Positions 1 through 9,826 of a DNA stretch of 22,500 bases are shown here, in pieces. A program made the position numbers and the translations under genes. How positions within the stretch are numbered: the first letter of the stretch is position 1; every line of letters begins with the position of its first letter. The notes under the pieces are model-generated. The model saw only the letters and a list, made by a program, of their open reading frames with translations, did not search any database and had not been told where the DNA came from. The stretch is from Chara braunii (Eukaryota; Streptophyta; Charophyceae; Charales; Characeae), in assembly GCA_003427395.1 (NCBI GenBank), contig BFEA01000232.1, positions 1,689,665 through 1,712,164 on the forward strand, in the 5' to 3' direction.

Positions 1-128
1 ATTGATAGGATGAGCACCGCACCGACCAACAGGTAAGTCTCCGATCCTGTGGCTGACCTCCAGTACTTCTATCGATAGCATGAGCAAAATCGAATGAATC
101 TTTGCCAGAACATGAAGACATACCCTAC

Positions 129-130
<2 letters not shown>

Positions 131-163
<33 letters not shown>

Positions 164-231
164 CTGGTGTGTGTGTGTGTACGCGCGCACGTGTGCATGT
201 CTGGGGTGTGTGTGCGTGTGTGTGCGTGCCT

Positions 232-279
<48 letters not shown>
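131..279. repeat. Compound (TG)n-(GA)n microsatellite
   Basis: Interrupted TG repeats run from about 133 to 256 and pass directly into an uninterrupted GA run at 256-279. Short breaks (CGTCTGG, ACGCGCGCACG) divide the TG tract. The long open frames here on both strands are products of the dinucleotide repeat and are not genes. The same TG-then-GA order recurs at 2661-2759. Confidence 0.97.
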
Positions 280-282
280 TTC

Positions 283-376
283 CTTGATTGATTGATTGTT
301 CTGATTGGTTGGTTGATATTGGTTGGTTGATTGATTGATCGGTTGGTTGGTATTGGTTGGTTGGTTGATTGATTTA
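283..376. repeat. Degenerate TTGA/TTGG tetranucleotide repeat
   Basis: The tract is built of TTGATTGA, TTGGTTGG and occasional TATTGG units and follows the GA run of the preceding microsatellite with only a few bases between them. It looks like a simple repeat that expanded next to an existing one. No coding content is visible. Confidence 0.9.
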
Positions 377-1002
377 TAAAGGAAAAGAAAGAAAAAATTC
401 TAAAAACAAAACCAAGAAATTGGGGGGTACTCAACTTATTTGATCCCCGTTCTTCTGCGATTTTTAAATCTTTTGTGGTTCATCAGAAAACGCTAAAATT
501 TGACAGGTACCGACTTTATTAGGAGACTCATAACTTTAGAGGCACGGGGTCTGGTTTGGATTCACTTGCTTGGCTTCAAGGTTATTTTGGAAGGATTGGC
601 TAAATGTGGAAAACTTTGGACCTAGCTGGACCCGGTTTCGAGCACCAGACGAAGCTGGATAATGTAGTTAGCATTCTTGTTTGTGAGGTTTCCCGGCCTC
701 TAGAAATCAATTCGATAAAAAAAGAACATGAAGGCCTCCGAATCCTCTTCGGAGGGCCCTCAACCCCCCAACATCTGGGGACCCCAACGGCCCCAAACGG
801 TCCGGCCTGACGGGCCTGGGGTTACCCCTCCGCCAACTTTCCGGCTGGCAACCCTGCTTTGGAGGATTTTGTTTTTAATCCATTATTTTTGGAAAGATTG
901 TTTATTATTCATGGTGAATAGGAAAACAAAAATATATCGGACCTAAGAGAGGCCCTAGAAGTCTTACTGTCCTAACCTTGTTATGTTGAATCACTCGGCT
1001 AT
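377..1002. other. Non-coding stretch without a recognisable gene
   Basis: Only short open frames occur (the longest is about 70 codons, on the plus strand at 604-946 in two frames), and neither resembles a known protein. The stretch contains the GGCC hairpin at 733-758 and otherwise shows nothing I can support. Confidence 0.6.
733..758. other. Inverted repeat / hairpin with TTCGGAGG arm
   Basis: GGCCTCCGAA (733-742) and TTCGGAGGGCC (748-758) pair over ten base pairs with one bulged G and a five-base loop. There is no T-run after it and no gene it would terminate, so the role is unknown. Confidence 0.6.
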
Positions 1003-1312
1003 TTAGAGATGACCAGTTTTCCTTTCAGAGTAACTGCAGCAAGGGCGTTTCCTCTCTCCCAGCATTTGAATTTCCAGTGGACACCCCCTCGGCCTCTGGT
1101 CATTCTCCAGTCTGACAGGATGCTGACGCGAATACTGTTCTTCGCCATCTGAATCTGTTGCTGAATTGACATCTTCTCCTTCCTGATTATAGATTGCATC
1201 TTGCCTTCGAGATAGCATCCAACAGGACGCCTTTACAGACCAGGGCTACATGACCCCAACCACCATCCAATTTCTTACCTTTTGGAGTACCATGCGAAAT
1301 CCATTTGTCAGT

Positions 1313-2220
1313 TCAATCCTGTTCCTGTTTGGTGAGATTCCTCAAACGAGGAATCCACCAGATCCATAGGTGCGAGGATTCCCATCCCCAATCACATGTG
1401 ATGCATGTCATTTTCAATACCATCCCTCTTGCAGATGACCACAGGGCAGACGGGGTAACTTGAAGGGACTGCATCCACATCAGGCTTGCATGCTTTTGGC
1501 AGGTAGTGCCTTTTAGTATCATCCACATGCTTAGAAAATCAGGAGGGGGACGCCTCTGGCATTGAAGTTTGGTCAGTCTGTCTGGATCAGCTCTGACTGG
1601 GATCCTCTTATTGCTCTCTCTCAAGTTGGTGACCCCCATGTTAGTTTTGTAGAAATACAAAGAGTGTATTGGCAGATTCCAAACCTTGTTTCCACCCATA
1701 CAGCTGCGGATTAATTTTGAATTCTGCTGCTTCCCTACCCAAGTACCACTTGTTACTATTCTCCCTCCCTTCTTCCCACACTCGAGTTTCCGTAGACTGT
1801 ACTGCAGCCTCACCCTCAAAGGCCAAATATTTTCCTTTTTCCCGTCCTTCCCATCGGCCACATCTGCACCCTGGTTCAGATGCAGAACGTCTGGCCGCAA
1901 AATTCGCCGCAGGCTCCTATTGTTATCCAGTTCCTTAGCCCAGGAATCCTGCAAATTCTCTTCTTTGTAAATTCTCTTCTTTGTAAATTCTCTTCTGTCT
2001 TTTGAGACTTGCTCCAGTGTTGCGGGATGGCTGCTATCAGTGCCCCTACTTTTTCCTCATGCGGAATTGCCATGCAAATGGGAGTTGGCAGCTCCTTATG
2101 GTGGAGCGTATTGCGCACCACTAAATTGGAGGAAAGGCCAATCCACACTCTCCAGCCAAGTCTTCCTTTTGGTGGTTTGGTGCAGCAGCATATAAACTCG
2201 GCCATCTGATGCATTGGCAC
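1313..2220 (-). pseudogene. Possible decayed coding segment, unknown family
   Basis: Two overlapping minus-strand open stretches cover this region: about 114 codons (2220-1876) and about 213 codons (1954-1313, with no ATG at its start). They lie in different registers, and the switch coincides with a 16-bp tandem repeat at 1953-1998; 16 is not a multiple of three, so copy-number change there would shift the frame. The longer stretch is basic and polar, with pieces such as NNRSLRRILRPD and KTNMGVTNLRESNKRIP. I recognise no domain. The opposite strand is also fairly open, so the run of codons alone is weak evidence. It may be an old transposon-derived ORF or simply chance. Confidence 0.25.
1953..1998. 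repeat. 16-bp tandem repeat, about 2.8 copies
   Basis: The unit AAATTCTCTTCTTTGT is repeated exactly at 1953-1968 and 1969-1984, and partly from 1985. It lies inside the possible decayed coding stretch on the minus strand, where it could have caused a frame change. Confidence 0.9.
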
Positions 2221-2502
2221 AATAATCTTTTCAAAATAATCACTGAATATGGGGCAAGTGGAGCCTCATGCATTATCACGACGTTGTGGCGTAAGTGCTT
2301 TTAGGTCGGAGAAGTTCTCCAATGTACGTCGGTGGAGTACGGCCTAATGTTGAGGCATTGTCATATACCGATTACATTGCCCCTATACCCAGCCACAGGA
2401 ATGTTGAAATCGTCCAAATGCACAAGACGAGTGTATCGAAATAATTGTTGTCATACACACTATCTAATTGCCTAAATTGTTTGTATATTCATGTGGTAAC
2501 CT

Positions 2503-2503
<1 letters not shown>

Positions 2504-2534
<31 letters not shown>

Positions 2535-2688
2535 AGAGAGAGAGAGAGAGAGAGTGTGAGAGAGAGAGAGAGAATGTGTGTGTTTGCGTGTATGTGTGTG
2601 TGTGTGTGTGCGTGTATGTCACAACGTGTATGTCCGCGCCTGTACTTTTGTTTGTGATTTTTTTTGAGTGTGTGCGTGTGTGTGTGTG

Positions 2689-2759
<71 letters not shown>
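2504..2759. repeat. Poly(T) plus compound GA/TG/GA microsatellite
   Basis: A run of 30 T (2504-2533) is followed by interrupted GA (2534-2573), then TG tracts broken by unique sequence (2575-2720), then a second GA run to 2759. On the minus strand the order ends in a 30-A tract, which could be the relic of a retroposed poly(A) tail, but no element body is recognisable upstream of it. All ORFs here are repeat artefacts. Confidence 0.95.
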
Positions 2760-2762
<3 letters not shown>

Positions 2763-2888
2763 GGGGGGGTTGCACCCTGGTATAGAAAGGATTTGCCCAA
2801 CCTGGTAGTGGGATAGAAGGATATTTTGTTTGGTCCACTAATATCCAAGGCATTTTGTGATGGACCCGCTGGGATGGCGGTCTGTTAG

Positions 2889-3031
2889 GATGAAGACGAA
2901 GGGATGAGCATGGTGGAGATGGAGATGGAGCTGTCAGAATGAAGACGAAGGGATGAGGATGGGGAGATGGAGATGGAGCTGTCAGAATGAAGACGAAAGG
3001 ATGAGGATGGGGGAGATGGAGATGGAGCTGG
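2889..3031. repeat. 48/49-bp minisatellite, three copies
   Basis: The unit starts with GAAGACGAAGGGATGAG and ends with GAGATGGAGATGGAGCTG. Copies start at 2892, 2941 and 2989, giving periods of 49 and 48 bp. The one-base length difference and small substitutions show modest divergence. Purines dominate the plus strand. The open frames through it are low-complexity and not supported as genes. Confidence 0.92.
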
Positions 3032-3135
3032 AGGGGACAACGCATCTCCAACGCAGATTGCAGGTGCTGCAAAATGTGCAAATGAAGAATGAGGCTGAAA
3101 CAGATAACAACTTGGGTATATCCCCAGCGGATTGA

Positions 3136-3205
3136 TTGGACTGGACTGGACTGGCTTGGCCAGGTACTGACAATGCTACTGGACAGGGCTGGACTGGACT
3201 GGTTT
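3136..3205. repeat. GGACT pentanucleotide clusters
   Basis: Two short clusters of GGACT/GGCTT units (about 3136-3156 and 3182-3202) are separated by unrelated sequence. This is a simple repeat with no coding or regulatory sign. Confidence 0.75.
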
Positions 3206-4045
3206 CACAGGCTGAACAAACGAATATCCAGATAACCCTGGTTGTAGGCTAGGGTAGCTAGAGGCACGCTACACGATCCTCAGACCTATAGTGGATCACA
3301 AAAGCCATAAACACGCTTCCACTGAAGCAACGGAACTTTGCAGCAAAAAAAAAAGAAATTTAGAATGCGGAGCAAGCTCCATGCCGAGTCCATGCAGAGT
3401 CCATGCGATGCAGCCTAGGCTACATAATGTCAAATGAAAAGCAAATGTCTGGTATACACATCCTAACTAATAGCAGAAAATGAAATGTAATAAAATACAA
3501 TCCTAAAGTCCTGGAGGCAATTGCCTCAATGCGAAAAGGAAAAATAGCAATATGTCACAAGCTAATATCGTGTCACTGAACCATTGAGAGTGGGATGGTC
3601 TCAGAGAGGGTGAATGCAGACTAAAAATCGAAACTCCTAACGACAGTCATATACGTAGTTGGGATTGGTCATCAGGCTCAAGGTGGGGGATTGGTAGGGA
3701 AACAAAACCAATAATTCTAATAGATAAACCATTAAGGCGGATAATGCTCAACAAAAGGGTGACACCTTGCAGGGTCGACCATGAAATGGAAGCTTGGAAT
3801 AAGGTGGAGGTATGACTAACTGAAGGCATGGACTGATCAACACTAGGGCGAGGAGGGTAGCAGGTGAGGGAAACATCCACACAACTCACCAATTAGGGAG
3901 GAAGCCAAATTTGGGAGGGGGAAGCGAAGATAAAACTTCGGTCCCAAAGCCTATGTGATACTACGAGAGAATCTAACTCAGGGAGAACCAGCTAAGGGAG
4001 AACCATCATGCGAAGCATACAAGAGAATGCATAAGTTAGGATAGG
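3206..4045. other. Non-coding stretch
   Basis: I see no gene, RNA or transposon signature here. The longest open frame (about 81 codons on the minus strand at 3892-3647) shows no recognisable motif. Short direct repeats of GAGTCCATGC occur near 3377-3405. Confidence 0.6.
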
Positions 4046-4167
4046 GACGTGAAATAGTCTCATCCAAAGTAGTTGAAGATGATAAAGTAGTTGAAGTTGA
4101 GAAGGTAGTTAAAGTCGTCGAAGTGGTTGATGACGTCGATGAGGTAGATGAGTCGAGTCGATGTTGA
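4046..4167 (+). repeat. Acidic low-complexity GTN/GAN tract
   Basis: The stretch consists of trinucleotide-like units (GTA GTT GAA GAT type). In one plus frame it reads as about 40 codons of Val, Glu, Asp and Lys ending at a TGA at 4165-4167, with a TAG just upstream. It is most likely a degenerate simple repeat, not an exon, though an acidic coding fragment cannot be excluded. Confidence 0.5.
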
Positions 4168-4805
4168 AGGAAAATCGTAAAACGCTGATATCCTTAAACT
4201 GTCAATCTCTTTCACGTCAGAAACCTCGAGGTACCGGTAGCGCCGTTTCACGACGGGTATCGGTAGTATAGAGTGAAAAACTGAGCAGTCCTCGAAAATG
4301 GAATTTGCGGCAAAAATAAAAAATGCACCGAATCGGCGCGGCGAATATTTCACATTAAAAATAATTTTATTTATTTATTTTGATATGTTTCCTTGAAAGA
4401 TCATGACCGAATCTACGGATTTTGAAATTTTCAAACATTTTGATGAATTTTTCTGAGCACAAAAAATCGGCAAAGTTGCCGCTTGTAAATGGTTGGATCG
4501 GAACCGCCGGTGACGAACGATCGCCGTCCCTCCGTACAACTCGACCAAGTGTGAGTTAGTCGGAAACTAGTTTGTGAATAGATTGTCAGTCGTGGAGATG
4601 CTGAGGGCGTCGACAAGTGCACTGTAGACACTCGAAGGCATCCGTCTATTTCTGAAGAATGACCTTAGAGAGAGTGGGTTTGTCGTTAACAATCTCCTCA
4701 ACTGAAGGAGGAAGAGGGTCAGTGAACTAAGTAGGAGCAAATGTCTTAGCACGACGATCACAATTATACATACGCACCAATATTTGAGCGTGCTCCAAGT
4801 GTTTG
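4168..4805. other. Non-coding stretch
   Basis: No gene is recognisable. Minus-strand open frames of 66-97 codons overlap one another in different registers and show no family motif. An A/T-rich patch lies at 4350-4400. Confidence 0.55.
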
Positions 4806-4938
4806 AGGGGCTCCAAAGTAGCCTCCTAATTAGGATAGCCCTTTCAACGCACAAGGTACTCGATGCGTTGTCCTACCAAATACCCTTACAAGGTTCAAAA
4901 GTAGTCTCCTACTTAAGATAACCCTTTTAACGTTATCG
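4806..4938. repeat. Imperfect 83-bp tandem duplication
   Basis: The block around AAAGTAGCCTCCTAATTAGG (from 4815) recurs as AAAGTAGTCTCCTACTTAAG (from 4898), 83 bp downstream, and the similarity extends through CCCTTT(C/T)AACG. The copies differ by several substitutions, so the duplication is not recent. Confidence 0.8.
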
Positions 4939-5435
4939 AGCGCATCGGTCCAACACCGCACAAAACGGGGCGGGACCTTCCCGACCGCGTCACGGAGAAG
5001 TTGGTTTATTTCTCATCGCGATACTCATGCAGCTTCTGCAAGCCGTTCCGGCGGAGTGCCGCAGCCATACCTTTCACGAGCCCCTACGATAGGATAGGGT
5101 CAACGCGAGGCACGACTTCCCTCCACCTTACGGGAGATGTCACCTCCCTTCGGAGGGTGTATCCCCGCCGAGCTACCAGTCCACAGTATGAAAGCTAATG
5201 AGTTGCAATCGCAGAGGTGGACCAGCCGAGGACGTTTCTCGTTCGTTGTACCATAGGGTACGCGATCTTACTCCTTTATCGGACCCACACGCGAACCGAC
5301 GCACTGGGGGCTGAAGTCCCAACCGCAATTAGCCGTCGGTCGACTAGGACGCGTCCCATACACCACGCGCACACCACTCTACTCTCACACACATACGGAA
5401 CGACACAAAACAAACTATCCTTCCCATAACTTTCC
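4939..5435. other. GC-richer non-coding stretch
   Basis: Short plus-strand open frames (65-70 codons at 5001-5198 and 5217-5429) have no recognisable motif. The composition (CCCGACCGCGTCACGG, CGGAGGGTG) differs from the AT-rich flank that starts near 6000. It could be an LTR or the leader of an unidentified element, but no matching second copy was found in the window. Confidence 0.4.
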
Positions 5436-5617
5436 GACGTGAAAATCGGATAGGCGACGTGCGTGAGACTTAGTATAAAATCGCGCGGACACATGATTAA
5501 CTCATATCGAGGGGCTAACTCATATCGACGCGGAAATGGGATCGGCGACGTGCGCGAGACTTAGTATAAAACCGCGAGGATGCAGAGTTAACTCATATCG
5601 AGGGGCTAACTCATATC
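5436..5617. repeat. 91-bp tandem duplication with TATAAAA boxes
   Basis: Two 91-bp units follow one another (GACGTG... at 5436 and GACGCG... at 5527). Each contains GAGACTTAGTATAAAA, with TATAAAA at 5474-5480 and 5565-5571, followed by two copies of TAACTCATATCGA spaced 18 bp apart (5498, 5516, 5589, 5607). The duplicated TATA-like box and nested 13-mers look like a duplicated promoter or LTR-type regulatory block. No downstream gene was identified on the plus strand, so promoter activity is inference only. Confidence 0.85.
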
Positions 5618-6654
5618 GACTCGCAATGCAAGCATACGCAATTAGTCGCAATGTTGGCGTACTATGTAGTACCCATACTCATTCGATCCTCGTTAATATT
5701 GAGGGTCGCATTGGACACACTCAAGTGTCGGTTGACCCGTGCCTTGAGGGATTGATCTCTCGATGCTGGACAACCACCAACTGCAGTTGAGAACCACACC
5801 CTCTTCCGCACCTTGCGGAGAGTGGGTGGTATACAAGTTCATACATGTGGTGACAATCGTCTCCCATTGCCCTTGAGACGAACTCCATCATCAAGGGCTT
5901 GGAGAGAAGTCAATGGGCTTGACTTCGACGGTTGCTACGGACTCTAACGTCGAACTATAAAACATTAATAAACAAAGTCAGTCAGAGAAATAATCAGGCA
6001 TCATAATACTCATAATAAATCAAAACTCGAGATAAATCTAAAAAAAGAAAGATAAACCCATCAGGTATGCAGATCGTGCGACACATGGTTGTCATTCTCA
6101 CTGCCTCCAAAGTAAGGGCTCGTACACAAGCTCCAAGACATTAACCTGCATAAAACATAGACATAGACGAACGCCACATTGCCATAAACCAATGTGGTCA
6201 TATCTTTACTCTTCCTTGTAACTCACACCACGCCTCACACACTTCAGCCCTAGTCATAGTCAAACTTTTCATAAATCTCATAAGTTCTTTATGATGGCCA
6301 TTAAAAGAAGTTTGCTTAAAACCCTCAAAGAAACGGATCAAACCTCAGGGCTAAGGCATCAAGTTGAGGTACAGATATAAACAAAGTTATGTCGTGAGCC
6401 GACGAATCGTCGATCAACTAACCGACCTGTTTTCAGTGATAACATAATATGATCCTCATGGGATGAAGTTGAATCTTAGTACAATCCTGACTTGAATCAA
6501 TCAACGAAGGATCTGTAGCACAAGACATGTCAATTCTCAGACTAAGCTTATAAGTGTATGTAGAATAAATCCCCATGTCACACTCTCACTCAAAATCTTC
6601 TCACGACAAAATATGAGTTTACCTCTAAGATAGTGCCTAAAGAAAGGTAGACTT
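5618..6654. other. Non-coding stretch with two hairpins
   Basis: No gene is recognisable. It contains an imperfect hairpin at 5794-5829 (core TCCGCA / TGCGGA around a three-base loop) and an 8-bp inverted repeat GCCCTTGA ... TCAAGGGC at about 5868-5899. Composition becomes AT-rich from about 5950. Confidence 0.55.
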
Positions 6655-7280
6655 TTGACAGTATCTCCCCTATACAGAGTGAATGATCAGAATCGCCACC
6701 CGTCGAAATATAATCTAACCCCTTTTAAACTAAGAAAATTTCGGTATCGTTTTCCGTTGGAAAAATATTTTTCTAAAATTTATACTAACTTAAATATGAA
6801 AACAGAACAATCTTTTATTTTGAAAAGTTATTTTTTTTTTAACTCCCTTAATTAGTAAAAAATTGGGCAGCACTCCCTTTAGAAAGAAAAACTTTTCAAT
6901 TTTTTACGAAGTCAGATATGAACCTAGAGCAAAACCTCAGTTCAATTAAAGACAGAATTTAACTAACTCCTTAGATTTGTAAAAGTTTCAGCAACACTCC
7001 CTTTAGAAAAGTGTTAATCCAAAATTTATACAAAGCTAAGTTCAGAATCTAAAGTGACTTTGACTTTTCAAGGTCCAATTTTGTTTAACTTCCTGAATCA
7101 GCAAAAATTTGGGCAAATCTTTAGAAAAGAAAACCTTGCATATTTTTATTAAACCATATATAAAAGTGAAACAAGTTGAACTTTCAAAAGACAAAATCTA
7201 ACTAACTCTTTGATTTTGTATAAATTTCGACATCGCTTCCCTTAGAGAAAGTGACTTACCAAGATTTATACAAAACCGTC
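6655..7280. repeat. Degenerate AT-rich repeat of about 120 bp, five copies
   Basis: Five diverged units start near 6715, 6841, 6965, 7087 and 7204 (periods 126 to 117 bp). Each opens with a variant of AACTCCTTAA, continues with AAAATTTCGG- or AAAATTGGGCAGCACTCCC-type sequence, and most close with AAAATTTATACAAA-type sequence. The short plus-strand frame at 6655-6855 lies inside it. From memory, TTTCGGCAGCA-CTCCCCT motifs with a nearby AG(A/T)(A/G)TCGCCACC (here AGAATCGCCACC at about 6690) occur in non-coding parts of plant LTR retrotransposons. I use that only as a soft pointer to a plant host. Confidence 0.7.
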
Positions 7281-7647
7281 CACTCTGGCGATCGCTTTCT
7301 CAATAGCCATCCTTTCAAGCGCTGATCCGTCGGCCCATCTTCAATCCTTAACTTTCACATTCCTCAATATCTATTCCTTATGATCGTCCCAACGGTCTAT
7401 GCCACTCTCGACTTAAGGCTCAATCTTCTTTATCCTTCCCTTCTCTTTTCAACGCATCATTCTTTTTCATCCATCCTCATGACTATTTCAATGACCGACC
7501 CACCAGCCTTTTCCATCTCTGATTACTCATTCCAGCTCATTCTCAACCAACCTTTCTGAATCAACCTTTCTCAATCAATTATGCAGGGGACCCCAATGCC
7601 TATTTCAAAAGAAATGATCCTTGTCAGGGACCATTTCCGAACAACAT
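7281..7647. other. Non-coding stretch, pyrimidine-rich plus strand
   Basis: This is T/C-rich sequence between two tandem-repeat blocks. I see no open frame of interest, no RNA gene and no transposon protein. Confidence 0.55.
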
Positions 7648-7835
7648 AGTTAGGGTCGTTCTTTTCCATTCTCAAATCGAAAGGCCTGGTTAGGGTCGTT
7701 CTTTTCCATTCTCAAGTCAAACAGCCTGGTTAGGGTCATTTTTTTCCATTCTCAAGTCGAACAGCTTGGTTAGGGCCATTCTTTTCCATTCTCAAGTTGA
7801 ACAGCCTGGTTAGGGTCATTCATTTCCATTCTCAA
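7648..7835. repeat. 40-bp minisatellite, 4.7 copies
   Basis: The unit begins GGTTAGGGTC, continues with TTCTTTTCCATTCTCAA and ends in AACAGCCT or a close variant. Starts are at 7648, 7688, 7728, 7768 and 7808 and the last copy is truncated. Substitutions occur between copies but the 40-bp spacing is exact. Confidence 0.95.
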
Positions 7836-8535
7836 CGTTAGCGCTCAACGGGGTGAGTCTCAAGCACACGGATCCCATATCTGTCTCGGAGGTTAGAAGG
7901 TGACCATCTCTTTTCAGTTTTTTGAGTGCGGTTCCCCTCATCCATTCTCAGAGCAATGTACTATCCATGCATACATCCGACTTAGCGTCAAGTACTCGAG
8001 TTGGGGCTTGCGACCCCAAGCAGCACTAGCCCACCCGACCGTTCAATCATAGCAAAAGACAAGGGCGCCCCCTCCATTTTCACTATTTCTGGTTTCTGAG
8101 CACTTGGCTATTTTCAGACCCATTCATGACTCAGTTGGATTAGGCTCCTAGGAAAGGAGTGTTTTTCACGCCCCTTAACCCATAGGTTCCCTAATCTCTC
8201 TTGTATTCGACCAACATTCAACATAATGCTTTGCTCGTCAATCTGTACTCAAAGTTTCTCTTCTCAAAAGCACAATCCTTATTCCATCCAAAATTCACAA
8301 TACCCGCTTCCCAACTGGTCGCATACCATGCCCTATGTCACCGTTTTGTGTACCCACTTTCGAAGGTAGCTCATCCAGAAAGTAAGATGAAAATGCTACC
8401 TTTTAACTTATCGTGACCCAGTCTTAGCTGGTCCTCTCATCACTCATCCTTAACAAACTTACTCATACTATACACATTTCGCTCCAATGTTTTGCAAATG
8501 AAAAACAGGATTCATGTTCAACACTTAATCTACAT
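7836..8535. other. Non-coding stretch; possible flank or LTR of the minus-strand element
   Basis: This lies just 3' (in minus-strand terms) of the last element ORF, where a 3' LTR would be expected. I found no segment of it repeated beyond 16400. It contains a hairpin TTGGGG / CCCCAA at 8001-8019 with a seven-base loop. A short plus frame (8201-8416) has no recognisable motif. Confidence 0.45.
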
Positions 8536-9719
8536 CTAATGCCTATTGGTGTCCTGTGCCTCAACTTGCTCGTCCCCTTGTCCATCCTGTCTTTCTGCTG
8601 ACTCTTTGACCCTCAGGGCGGAGACCATGATTTTTCTTCTCCTCCTTGCAATCTCTTGTAACTCCATCTCGCTGAAGAAATCCAATGGTGTGACCACCAC
8701 CCCTGCCTTCGCGAGTTCCCGGGTCTTGATAATGCAATCGTGTTTGATCACATTGAGCCATTGCTGAAACCAATGGCTGGGCGTTGGTCCAAATTCATCC
8801 TCCCATCTGAAGGGTCCCTCGCGCTGATGGTGTATCGGGGGCCGCCTCTCCTCCCTAGGCCTCGAGATTTCATCCCTCTTATCCCTATTGTTGATTTTTA
8901 TGACCTCCTGCACTTCCTCTTCCTCCGCCAGTGAGGTTCTTTGGATCGTAGGTATAGGGAATCTCTGTCCTCTCCCCATATCCTTTTCCAACGTCCGGAT
9001 ACCTCCCTTCACAACTGTCGTGGCCGCTTCGTCCTTCAAGCGGGCTTTCCCTTCTTTCCTCCCCATCCTCACACTCGTCGCGCATTTTCTGTCTCCCCTC
9101 GCCTTCCCTTTGCCAAAACCCACGTTGTTCGCAGCTCTTGGCTCTTTTCTCGTTAGAGGCCTGAGCCTTGCCTCCCATATCCGCATTGCCCCCTTCTCCC
9201 ACACTTGCCCTTTCCTCCTCGCTCTCAATCCCAGATGAGATATGTATACCTTCTCCCTCCCGGAGGGGCGAGGGTCTTCTACATACGCACTTTCTTTCAC
9301 CCCTGCCTACCACTGGCCCGGATATGAGCCCTATGTAAAACTTTCTCTTTACCGCCCTCCTCCCTCGACTCGGTCCCGCTTCTTTCCCTCCGGTAGGCCT
9401 GTTGATCGCCCCGCTGTCGTTCTCGTTGCCGTATTTCATTTTGACTTTTTCTTGTGATTTTTCTTCTAGGTCCTGTATAACAAGACAACACCCGCAAAAC
9501 CCCCTCATACACCCGTTTCCCCGGTCCGGTAGGCAGCTCCACTTCCCTGGAACGCTCCCAGTATCCTTCGCATCATGCCATTATTATACATTTTCCTCCC
9601 TTATGCAAATGCGCCGTTTGTGATGATCTAATTGTTTCCCCGTCAGAAACTATGATACAATGCCCTAGACAATCCTTTCCGTTGTCACACAAACCCGTTA
9701 CCGCAAACTCCCAAGTCAT
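8536..9719 (-). pseudogene. Broken ORF 3' of integrase, Cys/His-rich start, unknown function
   Basis: An ATG at 9719 opens a minus frame that runs to 9297 with a single stop (TGA at 9573-9575). Its first 50 codons contain a Cys/His cluster: LCDNGKDCLGHC, then HLHKGGKC. The reading continues best in a second register (from about 9508; RGFCGCCLVIQDLEEKSQ) and then a third (about 9306-8536, 254 codons; its first codon is GTG). G-runs lie near both switches. The last part is basic, then ends with FRWEDEFGPTPSHWFQQWLN and a charged helix-like tail. The 9240-8885 stretch is open in two registers, so the true path there is uncertain. It starts 108 bp after the pol stop, on the same strand. I recognise no family; a zinc-binding accessory protein of the retroelement is conceivable. 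Confidence 0.5.
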
Positions 9720-9826
9720 TCTGCTTTCCAATCTTAGTCAGTCCAAACCATTGCCCCAACCAAAAAAAAAATGACAGCCCCACGGACGTAGTCAGAGACA
9801 GAACCATAGTGTGGGCATAGCCGCTG

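Noticed and set aside
69-434. Open frames of up to 205 codons over the microsatellites at 69-434 and 2445-3081
   Set aside because: They encode only repeated dipeptides (TH, SL, RE, CV) from TG and GA tracts and are artefacts of low complexity.
7648-7835. Interstitial telomere array because of TTAGGG
   Set aside because: TTAGGG occurs once per 40-bp unit and is never tandem; plant telomeres are usually TTTAGGG. It is an ordinary minisatellite.
7648-7835. CRISPR array
   Set aside because: The repeat is continuous with no unique spacers, and the context is eukaryotic.
9242-9457. Minus-strand overlap of three registers at 9240-8885 taken as separate genes
   Set aside because: Low-complexity Arg/Glu/Gly composition keeps more than one frame open by chance; I kept one broken ORF in place of overlapping genes.
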